DNA of 64,000 bases from Microbacterium sp. SS28. Its GTDB lineage: Bacteria > Actinomycetota > Actinomycetes > Actinomycetales > Microbacteriaceae. The stretch lies in NCBI RefSeq assembly GCF_022761035.1, contig NZ_JAKWJP010000001.1:558001-622000 (forward strand), read 5' to 3'. The notes under the pieces were generated by a model, which did not search any database, was not told the origin of the DNA, and saw only the letters and a list, made by a program, of their open reading frames with translations. Position 1 is the stretch's first letter; every line of letters starts with the position of its first letter. Made by a program: the position numbers and the translations under genes. Shown here piece by piece: positions 24,599 through 35,572 of this stretch.

Positions 24599-26590
24599 TC
24601 AGCGGCCGCCGAAGCCTCCGCCGCCTCCCCCGCCGCCCGAGAAGCCGCCACCGCTCGAGCCGCCGGAAGAGGACCAGCTGCTCGAGAACGACGAGCCGGA
24701 CGAGCTCGACGAGCTGCCGCTCGAGACGGGAGTCGAGGCGAGGCGTCCGATCGACGACGACGCGTCCGAGAGCGAATCGGACGTGACGGAGTCGAAGAGC
24801 GCGAGACGCGGGCTCGACACCTCGACGGCCTGCGCGGAGCGGATGACCTCGACCCATTCGCGCTGCATGCCGAAGAGCACGGCGTAGGGCAGCAGCCGCT
24901 CGTACAGGTTGACGACGTCGGCGCCCGACGCGTTCGGAGCGTCGCCGAACGCGCGGACGCCCGACGAGACGAGGTCGGCGTTCTGCGGCGTCTGGGCGAA
25001 GCGCAGGCGGTCCTCCTCGGCGAGGCGGAGGTACTCGCGGATGCCCTCGAGATACGTCTTGTGCTTCCCGCCGGCGAGCGTGAGCGTCGTCTGCGGGAAG
25101 CCGAAGAACGGCAGGATGATGAACGCGCCGAAGGCGCTGAGGATCGCGAGCAGGTTGATCCAGCCGCCGAGCGCGCCGAGGTCGGTCAGCACCGACGGCA
25201 CGGCGTCGAGGAAGAAGACGAGGAGCATCGCGACGACGAATCCGCCGAACTGCGCCGCGCCCCGCACCGCGCCGACCCACTTGGGCGTCTTGCTGCGGTA
25301 GCCGCGGTCGACTGTCGCGTCGTCGATGCGCCGCACGTAGGTCACGGCGCGGACGGGCGGCTTGCGGGCGAACTCGCCCAGGTCGACGCGGTCGCCGGGA
25401 GCGGCATCCTTCCCGAACAGGGTCGTCACGATGCGGCGGTCGTCGTGCTCGAGACCGGAATCGTCGCGCAGGACGACGCTGAAGTCCTCGGCGTCGTCGC
25501 GGTCACCCTTCGCCGTGATCTCGACCTTGTCGCGCACCGCGAGGTCGACGACATGGGCCGCAAGCGCCTTCGCCGGCACCCCGAGCACTCCGGCGGAGAG
25601 CGTCGGCGACTCGTCGACGGGCGGCGCGTACTGCACGATGACGGGATCGCCGTCGGGATTGCGACGCAGGAACGCCTTGACGACGATGACGAAGACGATG
25701 CCGCCGAAGCCCGCGAGAAGTCCGAGGACGGGGAGGATCCACTCCCACCACGGATAGGGCGGTGGAGGCGGCGGCGTCGGGGCGTTGAACGTGCCCTGCT
25801 CGAATCCGATCGCGACCGTGACGTTCTCGTCGGGGCCCAGGCCGTCGTCCGCCGCCGAGAACGACAGCTGCATGTCGGAGGCGCCCGTGATCGCGTTCTC
25901 GAAGGCCCACGCCGTGACGGCGTCGGTCGGTTCGGCACCCGACGACGGCTGGATGTCGCAGCGCTCGGTCGACTCCGCGGGGCCCGTGTAGCAGAAGACA
26001 CGATCCGGCAGGATGCCGAGACCCGCGCTGCCCAGGACGTGCACGTTCGCGCGCACCGAGGCGAAGGGCTGCGCGTGATCGGTGCCGATGGTGTCCCAGT
26101 AGAACTCGTCAGCCTCCGTGTCGGCGTAGTGCAGCACGACGTCGCTCATCGTGTACGAGATGACGTAGGTCTGCGCGCCGTGCACGTACGAGTCGTCTCC
26201 CGTCAGGACATAGACGAAATCCTCGTCCTCCTCCGTCCACCAGGGGATCGCCGCTCCCCCGGCGCCCGTCACGCTCACGACCTGCGTGTCGTGCGCGATG
26301 CCCGAGTCGGCCTTCGGGAGCCACCGGATGATGCCCTTGTTCTGATCGGTCTCGGGGAAGTGCGCCACGAGCGTCTCGGTCGTGAAGAGCTCGCTCTGGC
26401 CGCCGGGATCGCGCCCCAGCCAGTAGTCGGCCTCGAACGAGTCGTAGACGAAGTCGTCGACGCCGGCGCGGACGGCGACAGGGGCCGCTGCGGGGATGGA
26501 TGCCGCTGCCGCCGGCGCGACGGACAACCCCACGGCACCCGCGACGAAGACCGCGGCGGCAGCAGCACGGACGAGCGCTCTGAGCCCCAT
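24599..26590 (-). CDS. DUF2207 domain membrane protein
   Basis: A 663-residue predicted membrane protein with a signal peptide ([20 protein letters not shown]), an extracellular DUF2207 beta-domain ([20 protein letters not shown] onward, including a cysteine pair around VFCYTGP and ERCDIQ), a membrane helix near 285-310 ([20 protein letters not shown]), a cytosolic middle part, two more helices near 430-500 ([37 protein letters not shown]) and a Ser/Gly-rich tail ending [13 protein letters not shown]. The glycine tail is typical of this family. The function is unknown; related genes occur near LemA-type proteins. Confidence 0.87.
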   Translation of the reverse strand: MGLRALVRAAAAAVFVAGAVGLSVAPAAAASIPAAAPVAVRAGVDDFVYDSFEADYWLGRDPGGQSELFTTETLVAHFPETDQNKGIIRWLPKADSGIAHDTQVVSVTGAGGAAIPWWTEEDEDFVYVLTGDDSYVHGAQTYVISYTMSDVVLHYADTEADEFYWDTIGTDHAQPFASVRANVHVLGSAGLGILPDRVFCYTGPAESTERCDIQPSSGAEPTDAVTAWAFENAITGASDMQLSFSAADDGLGPDENVTVAIGFEQGTFNAPTPPPPPPYPWWEWILPVLGLLAGFGGIVFVIVVKAFLRRNPDGDPVIVQYAPPVDESPTLSAGVLGVPAKALAAHVVDLAVRDKVEITAKGDRDDAEDFSVVLRDDSGLEHDDRRIVTTLFGKDAAPGDRVDLGEFARKPPVRAVTYVRRIDDATVDRGYRSKTPKWVGAVRGAAQFGGFVVAMLLVFFLDAVPSVLTDLGALGGWINLLAILSAFGAFIILPFFGFPQTTLTLAGGKHKTYLEGIREYLRLAEEDRLRFAQTPQNADLVSSGVRAFGDAPNASGADVVNLYERLLPYAVLFGMQREWVEVIRSAQAVEVSSPRLALFDSVTSDSLSDASSSIGRLASTPVSSGSSSSSSGSSFSSSWSSSGGSSGGGFSGGGGGGGGFGGR

Positions 26591-26661
26591 CGCGCCAGCG
26601 TAGCGGGCAGGTCGGTCAGGACGTGCGGGCTAGGCCGCCCACGCCGTGCGGGTGGCGCCGA

Positions 26662-28134
26662 TCAGGCCGTGAGGGCGAGCGTCTCGGCCGTTTCGGCGAG
26701 GGTCTCCTCTGCGACCTCGGGTCGCGGGTTGAGCGTCTCGCCATAGCTCGGGATGAGCTGCTTGAGAGTCGGCTCCCAACGCGCGATGTCGTCCGGGAAG
26801 CACGTCTTCAGCAGCCCGAGCATGATCGAGACCGCCGTCGAGGCGCCCGGGGATGCGCCGAGCAGTCCCGCGATCGAGCCGTCCTTCGCCGTGACGACCT
26901 CGGTGCCGAACTGCAGCACACCGCCCTTCTTGGCGTCCTTCTTCATGACCTGCGCGCGCTGACCGGCCTGGATGAGCTCCCAGTCGCCGTCCTTCGCCGT
27001 GGGCACGAACGTGCGGAGGCTGTCGACCTTGCGGCTGTGGTTCTTCAGCAGCTCGCCGACGAGGTAGGTGATGAGGCTCGGGTTGTCCACGGCGACCTTG
27101 ATCATGGGCCAGAGGTTGCCGGGACGCACCTGCGTCACGATGTCGAGCATCGAGCCGTTCTTGAGGAACTTCGGGCTGAACGTCGCGAACGGACCGAAGA
27201 GGAGGGATGCCTCGCCGTCGACGACGCGCGTGTCGAGGTGCGGCACCGACATGGGCGGCGCGCCGACGGAGGCCTGCGAGTAGACCTTCGCCTTGTGCTG
27301 CGCGACGAGCGACGGGTCGGTCGTCTTGAGGAACTGCCCGCCGATCGGGAAGACGCCGTAGCCCTTGATCTCGGGGATGCCGGAGCGCTGCAGGAGCTTG
27401 AGAGCCCAGCCGCCCGCACCGACGAAGACGAAGCGCGCCTTGATCTGGCCCGGCGTGCGGCCGACGGAGTTGCGCCACTTCAGCAGCCACGTGCCGTCGC
27501 TCTGCTTCTTGATGCGACGCACCTCGCGGTTGGTCACGACGTCGACGCCGCGCTCCTTCAGTCCGTCGAACAGCTGGTGCGTGAGCGCGCCGAAGTCGAC
27601 GTCGGTGCCCGCCGGCACGCGCGTCGCGGCGAACGGCTCGCCCGCGCGGCGCTTCTGCATGAGCAGGGGCGCCCACGTGTTGATGACGCGCGAGTCGTCG
27701 CTGAACTGGATGCCCGAGAACAGGGGCTCGCTCTTGAGCGCCTCGTAGCGCTTGCGGAGGTACTCGACATCCTTCTCACCGCGCACGAACGTCATGTGCG
27801 GCGCCGTGTTGATGAACGTCTGGGGAGCGTCGAGCACGCCGCGGTCCACGAGCGACGACCAGAACTGCCGGCTCTGCTGGAACTGCTCGTTGATAGAGAT
27901 CGCCTTTGCAGGGTCGACGGTGCCGTCGGACGCCTCCGGCATGTAGTTCAGCTCGCACAGGGCGGCATGGCCCGTGCCCGCGTTGTTCCACGCGTTGGAG
28001 CTCTCGAGCGCCACGTCGTGGAGTCGTTCGTAGACGACGATCTTCCAGTCGGGCTGCAGTTCGGAGAGGAGGGTACCCAGGGTGGCGCTCATAATGCCGC
28101 CACCGATGAGCACGACATCGACGGTCTCGGTCAC
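26662..28134 (-). CDS. mqo: Malate:quinone oxidoreductase
   Basis: FAD enzyme of the TCA cycle that oxidises L-malate to oxaloacetate and reduces menaquinone at the membrane. The 490-residue protein begins with the dinucleotide-binding motif VDVVLIGGGIMSATLGTLLS and has the Mqo segments ESSNAWNNAGTGHAALCELN, RFVFVGAGGWALKLLQRSG and GASPGASTAVSIMLGLL. The length is normal. The gene appears monocistronic, with 262 bases without a gene between it and asd. Confidence 0.95.
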   Translation of the reverse strand: MTETVDVVLIGGGIMSATLGTLLSELQPDWKIVVYERLHDVALESSNAWNNAGTGHAALCELNYMPEASDGTVDPAKAISINEQFQQSRQFWSSLVDRGVLDAPQTFINTAPHMTFVRGEKDVEYLRKRYEALKSEPLFSGIQFSDDSRVINTWAPLLMQKRRAGEPFAATRVPAGTDVDFGALTHQLFDGLKERGVDVVTNREVRRIKKQSDGTWLLKWRNSVGRTPGQIKARFVFVGAGGWALKLLQRSGIPEIKGYGVFPIGGQFLKTTDPSLVAQHKAKVYSQASVGAPPMSVPHLDTRVVDGEASLLFGPFATFSPKFLKNGSMLDIVTQVRPGNLWPMIKVAVDNPSLITYLVGELLKNHSRKVDSLRTFVPTAKDGDWELIQAGQRAQVMKKDAKKGGVLQFGTEVVTAKDGSIAGLLGASPGASTAVSIMLGLLKTCFPDDIARWEPTLKQLIPSYGETLNPRPEVAEETLAETAETLALTA

Positions 28135-28396
28135 CTGTCAATCCTAGGCGGCGCGCCGGGGCCTCCCGCCCGATGCGGGGGTCCGGCATCCGTCAAACTC
28201 TGCGGTTCTTACCGCTGCGGCAAACCGGGCACGGCTGCGGGAATCGCGCGTGACACGTCGAAGAGTGGGAACGGATGCCGGGGTGTCGGCGAGAATCCCC
28301 GCCGTGGTGCTCGCGCGCGGCGGGTGTGACGGCATGACGATGCCGGGTCGAGCGGTATCGGGCGAGCGACGGCCGGGCGGCCGCCGGCGGCGGGCG

Positions 28397-29533
<1,137 letters not shown>

Positions 29534-29587
29534 CTACCGGCCCGGCACGGGAGGGGACCTCCGTGTGACTGCGCGGACGGCCGGCGG

Positions 29588-30310
29588 CTACGTGAGCGGG
29601 AGCGCGTTCCAGCGTCCCGGCTCGTCGAACGCGCCGTAGGCGAGGTCGACGCCGGCGGGGCCGATCGACGCGATGCACACGAGCAGCGACAGCGTCGGAT
29701 AGCCGAGCGGACGGTTGTCGCGGATGATCGCGTCGTCGTCCGTCGGCTCGAGCGACGACGACCGCTCGAGCAGCGCGAGCCAGGGCGAGAACCAGTCGAG
29801 GGATGCCGCGGCCTGCCCCGGCGTCTCGGCGAACGTCTCGAGCCACCGTGCGATACGCGGCGTCGTGTCGTCGTCGACGTCGTCGTGCGCGATCATGTGC
29901 GTGCCCGGCGCGAGGTCGACCGTGCGGGACTCGACCCCGTTCCACGTCGTGACGGCGACGCGCGGGCCCTCGACCTCGACGAGGTTGAATCCGTGGGTGT
30001 GCGGATGCTCGCCGGGGCGCCGTCCCGCGACCGACTCGAGCACGACTCCCCCGCGCGAGACGACCTCGCTCTCGGGCACATCGACCTCGTCGGCGCGGTT
30101 GAGGAGCACCGCGAGGCGTCGCCGGTCGGCGTCGGCGGCGAGCCACGCACCGCCCGCCCGCGCATCGCGGACGCCGACGACGCCCGGGTACGCCTGCGGC
30201 CACCAGTCGCCGAGGGGATCCCAGGCCCGTGCGGGGTCCTCATCGCGGACGGCGAGCAGCCGCGTGGGCTCGTCGGGACTCTCGGGCACGTGGACGATGA
30301 CGGTGCACAT
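29588..30310 (-). CDS. NRDE family protein (TANGO2-like)
   Basis: A 240-residue cytosolic protein of the NRDE (Asn-Arg-Asp-Glu) family. It begins MCTVIVHVP with an N-terminal cysteine at position 2, as in Ntn-type hydrolase relatives, and has LLAVRDEDPARAWDPLGDWW (the eponymous motif as AVRDED) and GGAWLAADADRRRLAVLLNR. Family members include TANGO2 in animals, linked to heme or lipid handling, but no enzyme activity is established for bacterial proteins. It is divergent from coaBC with 65 bases between the starts. Confidence 0.85.
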   Translation of the reverse strand: MCTVIVHVPESPDEPTRLLAVRDEDPARAWDPLGDWWPQAYPGVVGVRDARAGGAWLAADADRRRLAVLLNRADEVDVPESEVVSRGGVVLESVAGRRPGEHPHTHGFNLVEVEGPRVAVTTWNGVESRTVDLAPGTHMIAHDDVDDDTTPRIARWLETFAETPGQAAASLDWFSPWLALLERSSSLEPTDDDAIIRDNRPLGYPTLSLLVCIASIGPAGVDLAYGAFDEPGRWNALPLT

Positions 30311-30375
30311 GAGCGTGGCTTTCTCGCGGCGAACCGACCGCGCCGCGCCGCAACGGGGCGTGGGAGGATCGGGGA

Positions 30376-31596
30376 ATGTTCATCGTAGTCGGCGTGACGG
30401 GCGGCATCGCCGCCTACAAGACGGCGCACCTCGTGCGGCTGCTCGTGCTCGAGGGCCACGACGTGCACGTCATCCCGACCGAGGACGCGCTGCGCTTCGT
30501 CGGCCTCACGACGTGGGAGGCGATCAGCCGGCACCCCGTCACGACATCGGTGCACGAGGACGTCTCCGAAGTGCGGCACGTCGCCCTGGGCCGCAAGGCG
30601 GACCTCGTGATCGTCGCGCCCGCGACCGCCAACACCCTCGCGTCGATGACCGCGGGTCTCGCGAATGACCTGCTGGGCACGACACTCCTCGCGACGAACG
30701 CCCCCGTCGTCGTCGCCCCCGCGATGCACACCGAGATGTGGCGGCACCCCGCGACGGTCGCGAACATCGAGACCCTCCGCAGTCGCGGCGTCGTCGTCGT
30801 CGGCCCCGCGGACGGTCCGCTCACGGGCGGCGACAGCGGACCGGGACGGATGTCGGAGCCGGAGCAGATCGCAGCATCCGCGCTCGCAGTCGTGACGTCG
30901 GGCGGCGATCTCGCGGGCCTCACCGTCACCATCTCGACGGGTGGCACGCGCGAGCCGATCGACCCCGTCCGGTATCTCGGCAACCGCTCGAGCGGACGCC
31001 AGGGGGCAGAGGTCGCTCTCGCGGCGGCGGCGCGCGGCGCGCATGTGCGGCTCGTCGCGGCGCACGTCGACGAGGGCGTGCTGGCGGCGGCATCCATCCA
31101 TCCCCGCATCGAGATCTCACGCGCAGGCACCGCCGCCGAGCTCGGCACGGCCGTGCGGAACGCCTCCGCCGACGCCGACGTCGTCGTGATGGTCGCGGCG
31201 GTCGCCGACTACCGCGTCGCCGAGGTCGCCGACCACAAGCTCAGCAAGGAGGACGGGCAGCTGCAGACCCTCCAGCTCGTCGAGAACGACGACATCCTCG
31301 CGGGACTCGTCCAGGCGCGTCGCGACGGCCAGACGATCGTCGGATTCGGGGCCGAGACGGCGACGGATGCCGCGGAGCTGCTCGACCGCGCGCGCCGCAA
31401 GCGGCGCCGCAAGGGCGTCGATCTGCTCGCCGTCAACGAGGTCGGGTGGGGCAAGGGCTTCGAGGCGAGCGAGAACCGCATCCTCGTCGTGGATGCCCGC
31501 GACGAGGTAACGGCCGAGGCATCCGGAACCAAGCGCGACGTTGCCGACGCCCTGTGGGACTCGGTCCTCGCGGTGCGCGGCACGGCGAAGGCGTGA
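30376..31596 (+). CDS. coaBC: Bifunctional phosphopantothenoylcysteine decarboxylase / phosphopantothenate-cysteine ligase
   Basis: Carries out two steps of coenzyme A synthesis: joining cysteine to 4-phosphopantothenate and decarboxylating the product. The 406-residue protein has the FMN-binding CoaC half (VGVTGGIAAYKTAHLVRLLV, the histidine-bearing AISRHPVT, APATANTLASMTAGLANDLL with the catalytic asparagine, and the PAMHTEMW loop) and the CoaB half starting near residue 190 (TISTGGTREPIDPVRYLGN, SSGRQGAEVALAA, MVAAVADYR). Its stop overlaps the next gene as GTGA. Confidence 0.95.
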   Translation: MFIVVGVTGGIAAYKTAHLVRLLVLEGHDVHVIPTEDALRFVGLTTWEAISRHPVTTSVHEDVSEVRHVALGRKADLVIVAPATANTLASMTAGLANDLLGTTLLATNAPVVVAPAMHTEMWRHPATVANIETLRSRGVVVVGPADGPLTGGDSGPGRMSEPEQIAASALAVVTSGGDLAGLTVTISTGGTREPIDPVRYLGNRSSGRQGAEVALAAAARGAHVRLVAAHVDEGVLAAASIHPRIEISRAGTAAELGTAVRNASADADVVVMVAAVADYRVAEVADHKLSKEDGQLQTLQLVENDDILAGLVQARRDGQTIVGFGAETATDAAELLDRARRKRRRKGVDLLAVNEVGWGKGFEASENRILVVDARDEVTAEASGTKRDVADALWDSVLAVRGTAKA

Positions 31597-31805
31597 GCAC
31601 GCGCGGCGGTCCCGATCAGATCGGCGACCTGCCGCGGATCGGACGCCCCGCCGCGAGCGCCTTCCTGCTCGCGGGCATCACGTCGCTCGACGGCGTCGCG
31701 GCGCGCACGCGCGGCGACCTGCTCGCGCTGCACGGTGTCGGGCCGAAGGCGATCGCGATCCTCGAGACGGCCCTCGCCGAGCGCGGGCTGGCGTTCTCAG
31801 GCTGA
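31593..31805 (+). CDS. Small helix-hairpin-helix protein
   Basis: A 70-residue protein that consists almost only of helix-hairpin-helix motifs: DLPRIGRPAASAFLLAGITS and DLLALHGVGPKAIAILETAL. This pattern (x-x-h-GVGPKA) binds the DNA backbone non-specifically in many nucleases and polymerases, and as a stand-alone domain is annotated as DNA-binding or as related to the DUF4332/RNA-polymerase alpha C-terminal group. The GTG start overlaps the coaBC stop by four bases, so it is translated together with coaBC. Confidence 0.8.
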   Translation: MSTRGGPDQIGDLPRIGRPAASAFLLAGITSLDGVAARTRGDLLALHGVGPKAIAILETALAERGLAFSG

Positions 31806-31831
31806 CCTCGCCCGCCCATGTTGGGGCCATG

Positions 31832-32070
31832 TTCGGGGTGAGCTCCTGCCGTCTCCGAGCCGCTGAGCCGACCCCATGTCACCCCACCAGCCGGCGCCAT
31901 CCGCTTTCAGGGTGAACCAGCGTCGCCACCGGCTCATGGAGCCGACCGCAAGTCACCCGACACAGCCGGGCCCCGCCGCGTTCAGGGTGAAGCAGTGGCG
32001 CTTCCTCCCCACGCAGCCGTCGACGAGTCACCCCGCGAAGCCTGCGTGAGGAGGTTCAGGGTGAATCGAA
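31832..32070. repeat. Tandem 74-75 bp imperfect repeat (about 3.2 copies)
   Basis: The block TTC(A/G)GGGTGA begins at 31832, 31906, 31981 and 32055, a period of 74, 75 and 74 bases. A second block GTCACCC begins at 31878, 31952 and 32027 with the same period. GGGTGA and TCACCC are reverse complements, so each TCACCC can pair with the GGGTGA 25-26 bases further on. Between the blocks the copies have diverged but keep parts such as GAGCCGACC and AGCCGG. The array fills the 323-base space between the converging ends of the helix-hairpin-helix gene and lysC, where no gene is seen. Confidence 0.85.
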
Positions 32071-32128
32071 GCCGCAGCTCGGCCGCGGGGCGAACAGGCG
32101 CCGGGCACGCAGCGCGGCTCCGCGATAC

Positions 32129-32647
32129 TCAGCGACCGGTGCCGGCGTGGACTACCGCGTCGGCGTCGCCGTCGAGACCGTAGGCGCGGTGGACGACGCG
32201 TGCGGCCTCGGCGAGGTCGTCGCCGCGCACGACGACCGAGATGCGGATCTCGGAGGTCGAGATCATCTCGATGTTGATGCCCGCGATCGACAGCGCCTCG
32301 AAAAGGGTCGCCGATACGCCCGAGTGCGTGCGCATGCCAGCACCGACGACCGAGAGCTTGCCGATCTGGTCGTCGTGGATGAGGCTCTCGAAGCCGATCT
32401 CGTCCTGGTCGCCCGAGAGGGCACGGAGTGCCGTCGCGGCATCCGTCTTCGGAAGCGTGAACGAGATGTCGGTGCGCGCGGTCGCGGCTGCCGAGACGTT
32501 CTGCACGATCATGTCGACGTTCGCACCGGACTTCGCGACGACCTTGAAGATCTCCGCGGCCTTGCCGGGGACATCGGGGACGCCGACGACGGTGATCTTC
32601 GCCTGACCGAGGTCGGTGGCGACTCCTGCGACGATGGGCTCTTCCAT
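32129..32647 (-). CDS. lysC: Aspartate kinase beta subunit (internal start within lysC)
   Basis: The second half of lysC probably also makes a separate 172-residue regulatory subunit. An in-frame ATG (codon 256, at 32647) begins [20 protein letters not shown], which corresponds to the beta-subunit start of C. glutamicum aspartokinase (M-E-E-A-V-L-T-G-V-A-T-D). A strong ribosome site, gaaggagaag, lies 3-12 bases upstream inside the alpha coding sequence. The product holds both ACT domains and would pair with the full-length chain. Confidence 0.7.
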   Translation of the reverse strand: MEEPIVAGVATDLGQAKITVVGVPDVPGKAAEIFKVVAKSGANVDMIVQNVSAAATARTDISFTLPKTDAATALRALSGDQDEIGFESLIHDDQIGKLSVVGAGMRTHSGVSATLFEALSIAGINIEMISTSEIRISVVVRGDDLAEAARVVHRAYGLDGDADAVVHAGTGR

Positions 32648-33412
32648 GACTTCTCCTTCGCCGTCGGGGCGGGTCATCCCCGGGCCGAGCACATAGGTTC
32701 CGACGTTCGGGCTGAACGTCGAGCGCGCGTGGATGAGCACGCCGTGGCGGCGTGCGTACTCGACGGCGCGGATGTACAGCACCTTCGCGCCGTTCGCGGC
32801 GAGCTCGAGCATCTCTTCGCTCGAGACGGTGCCGAGCTTGCGGGCCTTCGGGACGACGCGGGGGTCGGCCGTGAAGATGCCGTCGACGTCGCTGTAGATC
32901 TCGCACACGTCGGCTTCGAGCGCCGCTGCGAGGGCGACGGCGGTCGTGTCGGATCCGCCGCGGCCGAGGGTCGTGATGTCGCGCGTGTCGCGATTGAAGC
33001 CCTGGAAGCCCGCGACGATGACGATCGCGCCCTCGTCGAGCGCTTCGCGCAGGCGGATCGGCGTGACGTCGACGATGCGGGCCGAGCCGTGGTCGGCCGT
33101 CGTGATCATGCCGGCCTGGCTGCCCGTGAACGAGCGCGCCTCGAAGCCCATCGAGTGGATCGCCATCGCGAGCAGCGCCATCGAGATGCGCTCTCCGCTC
33201 GAGAGCAGCATGTCGAGCTCACGCGGTGCCGGGATGGGGGCCACCTGGCCCGCGAGGTCGAGCAGCTCGTCGGTCGTGTCGCCCATCGCGCTCACGGCGA
33301 CGACGACGTCGTGGCCGGCGCGACGGGTGTCGACGATGCGCTTCGCGACCCGCTTGATGCTCTCCGCGTCGGCGACGGACGACCCGCCGTACTTCTGGAC
33401 GATCAGCGCCAC
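32129..33412 (-). CDS. lysC: Aspartate kinase
   Basis: Phosphorylates aspartate, the entry step for lysine, threonine, methionine and diaminopimelate. The 427-residue protein has the kinase N-terminus [20 protein letters not shown], the segment [20 protein letters not shown] and the ATP-binding region [15 protein letters not shown], followed by two ACT domains ([20 protein letters not shown] and [20 protein letters not shown]) that bind the feedback inhibitors lysine and threonine. This is the Corynebacterium-type alpha2beta2 enzyme. The 5' side is divergent from a small membrane protein gene. Confidence 0.95.
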   Translation of the reverse strand: MALIVQKYGGSSVADAESIKRVAKRIVDTRRAGHDVVVAVSAMGDTTDELLDLAGQVAPIPAPRELDMLLSSGERISMALLAMAIHSMGFEARSFTGSQAGMITTADHGSARIVDVTPIRLREALDEGAIVIVAGFQGFNRDTRDITTLGRGGSDTTAVALAAALEADVCEIYSDVDGIFTADPRVVPKARKLGTVSSEEMLELAANGAKVLYIRAVEYARRHGVLIHARSTFSPNVGTYVLGPGMTRPDGEGEVMEEPIVAGVATDLGQAKITVVGVPDVPGKAAEIFKVVAKSGANVDMIVQNVSAAATARTDISFTLPKTDAATALRALSGDQDEIGFESLIHDDQIGKLSVVGAGMRTHSGVSATLFEALSIAGINIEMISTSEIRISVVVRGDDLAEAARVVHRAYGLDGDADAVVHAGTGR

Positions 33413-33551
33413 GTTGGAAACTCCCGGGTATGCGCCGCCGGTCGATACACGGCGGAGGACCGACGGATGCCGCGCCCCAACGGTCCATCTTACGGAGAGT
33501 CCATGCCGGACCGATCATGTGACGTGCTCTCCGGGCCAGTAGCCTGCGAGC

Positions 33552-34040
33552 ATGGATCAGCTCGCATCGTGGAGCGAGTTCAACATCGCGATGGCCGGGG
33601 CCGCCGCGGCGCTCGCAGGGCTCGTCATCGTCGCGGCGAGCGTCAACATCACCCAGGTCGTGAAGGCCCGGTCCGTGACCGCGCGGCTCGCGGCCGGGAT
33701 CGCGACCCTCGTGCTCGCCATCACGGCATCCGGGCTGGGGCTCGTGCCCGAGATCTCGATGGCCTGGTACGGGGCGGTCCTCACGGTCGCGACGCTCGTC
33801 GCCGCGGTCTTCCAGGTGCACGCCGCACGGGTCGTGTTCGGGGATCGCGACCACCGCAACCGCCAGCGGTTCCTCAAAGGATCCGTCGGAGGCCTGCCCC
33901 TGCTCGCCTATCTCGCCGCGGGCGTGCTCGTGCTCGTCGGTCATCCGGCGGGGCTCGTGTTCGCGGCCGTCGGGTGCCTCGCCGCGATCGCGACGGCGAT
34001 CATCATCTCGTGGGTCGCGCTCGTCGAGGTGCTGCGCTGA
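33552..34040 (+). CDS. Small four-helix membrane protein
   Basis: A 162-residue integral membrane protein with about four predicted helices (NIAMAGAAAALAGLVIVAAS, LAAGIATLVLAITASGLGLV, MAWYGAVLTVATLVAAVFQV, and the C-terminal pair LLAYLAAGVLVLVGHPAGL and GCLAAIATAIIISWVALVEV). I do not recognise a named family; the WSEFN(I/V)A-x-AGAAAALAGLVFVA-type start recurs in many actinobacterial hypothetical proteins. It is divergent from lysC and converges on the EamA transporter gene with 3 bases between the stops. Confidence 0.78.
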   Translation: MDQLASWSEFNIAMAGAAAALAGLVIVAASVNITQVVKARSVTARLAAGIATLVLAITASGLGLVPEISMAWYGAVLTVATLVAAVFQVHAARVVFGDRDHRNRQRFLKGSVGGLPLLAYLAAGVLVLVGHPAGLVFAAVGCLAAIATAIIISWVALVEVLR

Positions 34041-34043
34041 ACC

Positions 34044-34979
34044 TCAGCTGATCGTCGGCTCGGACAGCTCGGGCTGCGTCCTGCGCGATCGGACGATCCC
34101 GCCCGTCGCGGCGAGCCAGCAGCCGAGGATCACGAGCGGGAAGCCGATCAGCAGGCCGACGCTGATCTCCTCGCCGAGCAGGATCGTGCCGAGCACGATC
34201 GCGACGACGGGGTTGACGTAGGTGAAGAGCGGCGCCCGTACGGGGCCCACCTCGGCGATGAGCGCGAAGAACGCGACGAAGGCGACGGCCGTGCAGATCA
34301 CCCCGAGGGCCACGAGCGAGATCGTGCTGCGCGCCGTCGGCGGCTCGTGCTGCGTGAGCAGGCCGATCGGCAGGTAGAACAGGCCGACGGCGAAGAGCGA
34401 CAGGGTGATCGTGCCGAGCGCGGGGACGTCCTTGAGCTTCGTCGCGACGATGAACGGCGCGATCGCGTAGCAGAGCGCGACGAGCAGCAGCTCGCCGACC
34501 GCGAGCAGGCTCGTCGCGCCGCCGGCCGCGAGGCCCGGCCCCGCGACGATGACCGCAACTCCCGCGAAGCCGATGAGCAGTCCCCCGGCGCGCGCGGGGC
34601 GGAGTACGCCCTTGTCGCCGCGCGTGAACGCGATGACGGCGGCGAACAGCGGCACGGTCGCGACGAGCAGGCCCGTCAGGCCCGAGGGCAGCGTCTGCTC
34701 GGCGTGGCCGAGCAGCAGGAACGGGCCCGCCATCTCGATCGCGCCGAACGCGAGCACCCAGGGCCAGAACTTCAGGGCGGGCCGCAGCGCGCGCCGATGC
34801 AGCGCGATGGGGAGGAGGATCAGCGCCCCGATGAGTGTTCGCCCGGCGACGACGGCCGCGGGCGAGTACGAGTCGACGGCCTCCTTGATGAAGAGATATG
34901 GCAGGCCCCAGACGAGGGCCATGATCGCGAACAGCACCCATCCCTTGGTGCTGAACCGCGTCGACGCGGCGGGATTCAC
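34044..34979 (-). CDS. EamA/DMT family transporter
   Basis: Ten-helix drug/metabolite transporter of 311 residues made of two EamA repeats, the first starting at [20 protein letters not shown] and the second at [20 protein letters not shown]. It probably exports amino acids or other metabolites; the substrate cannot be read from the sequence. The characteristic tail of each repeat is seen ([36 protein letters not shown]). The start overlaps the recR stop by 4 bases, so it is transcribed behind dnaX-recR. Confidence 0.9.
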   Translation of the reverse strand: MNPAASTRFSTKGWVLFAIMALVWGLPYLFIKEAVDSYSPAAVVAGRTLIGALILLPIALHRRALRPALKFWPWVLAFGAIEMAGPFLLLGHAEQTLPSGLTGLLVATVPLFAAVIAFTRGDKGVLRPARAGGLLIGFAGVAVIVAGPGLAAGGATSLLAVGELLLVALCYAIAPFIVATKLKDVPALGTITLSLFAVGLFYLPIGLLTQHEPPTARSTISLVALGVICTAVAFVAFFALIAEVGPVRAPLFTYVNPVVAIVLGTILLGEEISVGLLIGFPLVILGCWLAATGGIVRSRRTQPELSEPTIS

Positions 34980-35569
34980 AGCGTGCGGCGCCCTTCGAAG
35001 GCTCGGCCGAGAGTGACCTCGTCGGCGTACTCGAGGTCGCCGCCGACGGGAAGCCCGGAGGCGAGCCGCGTCACGGTGATCTCGAGCGTGTGCAGCAGAC
35101 GGCTGAGGTAGGTCGCCGTCGCCTCGCCCTCGAGGTTGGGGTTCGTCGCGAGGATCACCTCTTGCACGGTGCCGTCCTGGAGCCGTCGCATGAGCTGCGT
35201 GATGCGCAGGTCGTCGGGTCCGATGCCCGCGATGGGGCTGATCGCCCCGCCGAGCACGTGGTAGAGCCCGCGGAACTCGCGCGTGCGCTCGATGGCCGCG
35301 ACATCCTTCGCGTCCTCGACGACGCAGATGAGCGTCTCGTTGCGGCGCGGATCGCGGCAGATCGAGCAGCGGTCCTGCTCGGAGACGTTGCCGCAGATCT
35401 CGCAGAAGCGCACCTTCTCACGCACTTCGGCGAGCAGCTGCGCGAGGTGCGAGACGTCGAAGTTCGGAGTCTGCAGAATGTGGAACGTGATGCGCTGGGC
35501 CGACTTCGGGCCGATGCCCGGAAGCCGACCGAACTCATCGATGAGGTCTTGGACGATGCCGTCGTACAT
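34976..35569 (-). CDS. recR: Recombination protein RecR
   Basis: Clamp-like DNA-binding protein of the RecFOR pathway that helps load RecA on gapped DNA. The 197-residue protein has the helix-hairpin-helix [19 protein letters not shown], the zinc finger [16 protein letters not shown] and the Toprim domain [20 protein letters not shown]. It starts 3 bases after the dnaX stop, the standard dnaX-recR pair. Confidence 0.96.
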   Translation of the reverse strand: MYDGIVQDLIDEFGRLPGIGPKSAQRITFHILQTPNFDVSHLAQLLAEVREKVRFCEICGNVSEQDRCSICRDPRRNETLICVVEDAKDVAAIERTREFRGLYHVLGGAISPIAGIGPDDLRITQLMRRLQDGTVQEVILATNPNLEGEATATYLSRLLHTLEITVTRLASGLPVGGDLEYADEVTLGRAFEGRRTL

Positions 35570-35572
35570 GGG

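Noticed and set aside
31806..32128. CRISPR array
   Set aside because: The period of 74-75 bases, only about three copies, imperfect repeats and absence of cas genes argue against CRISPR.
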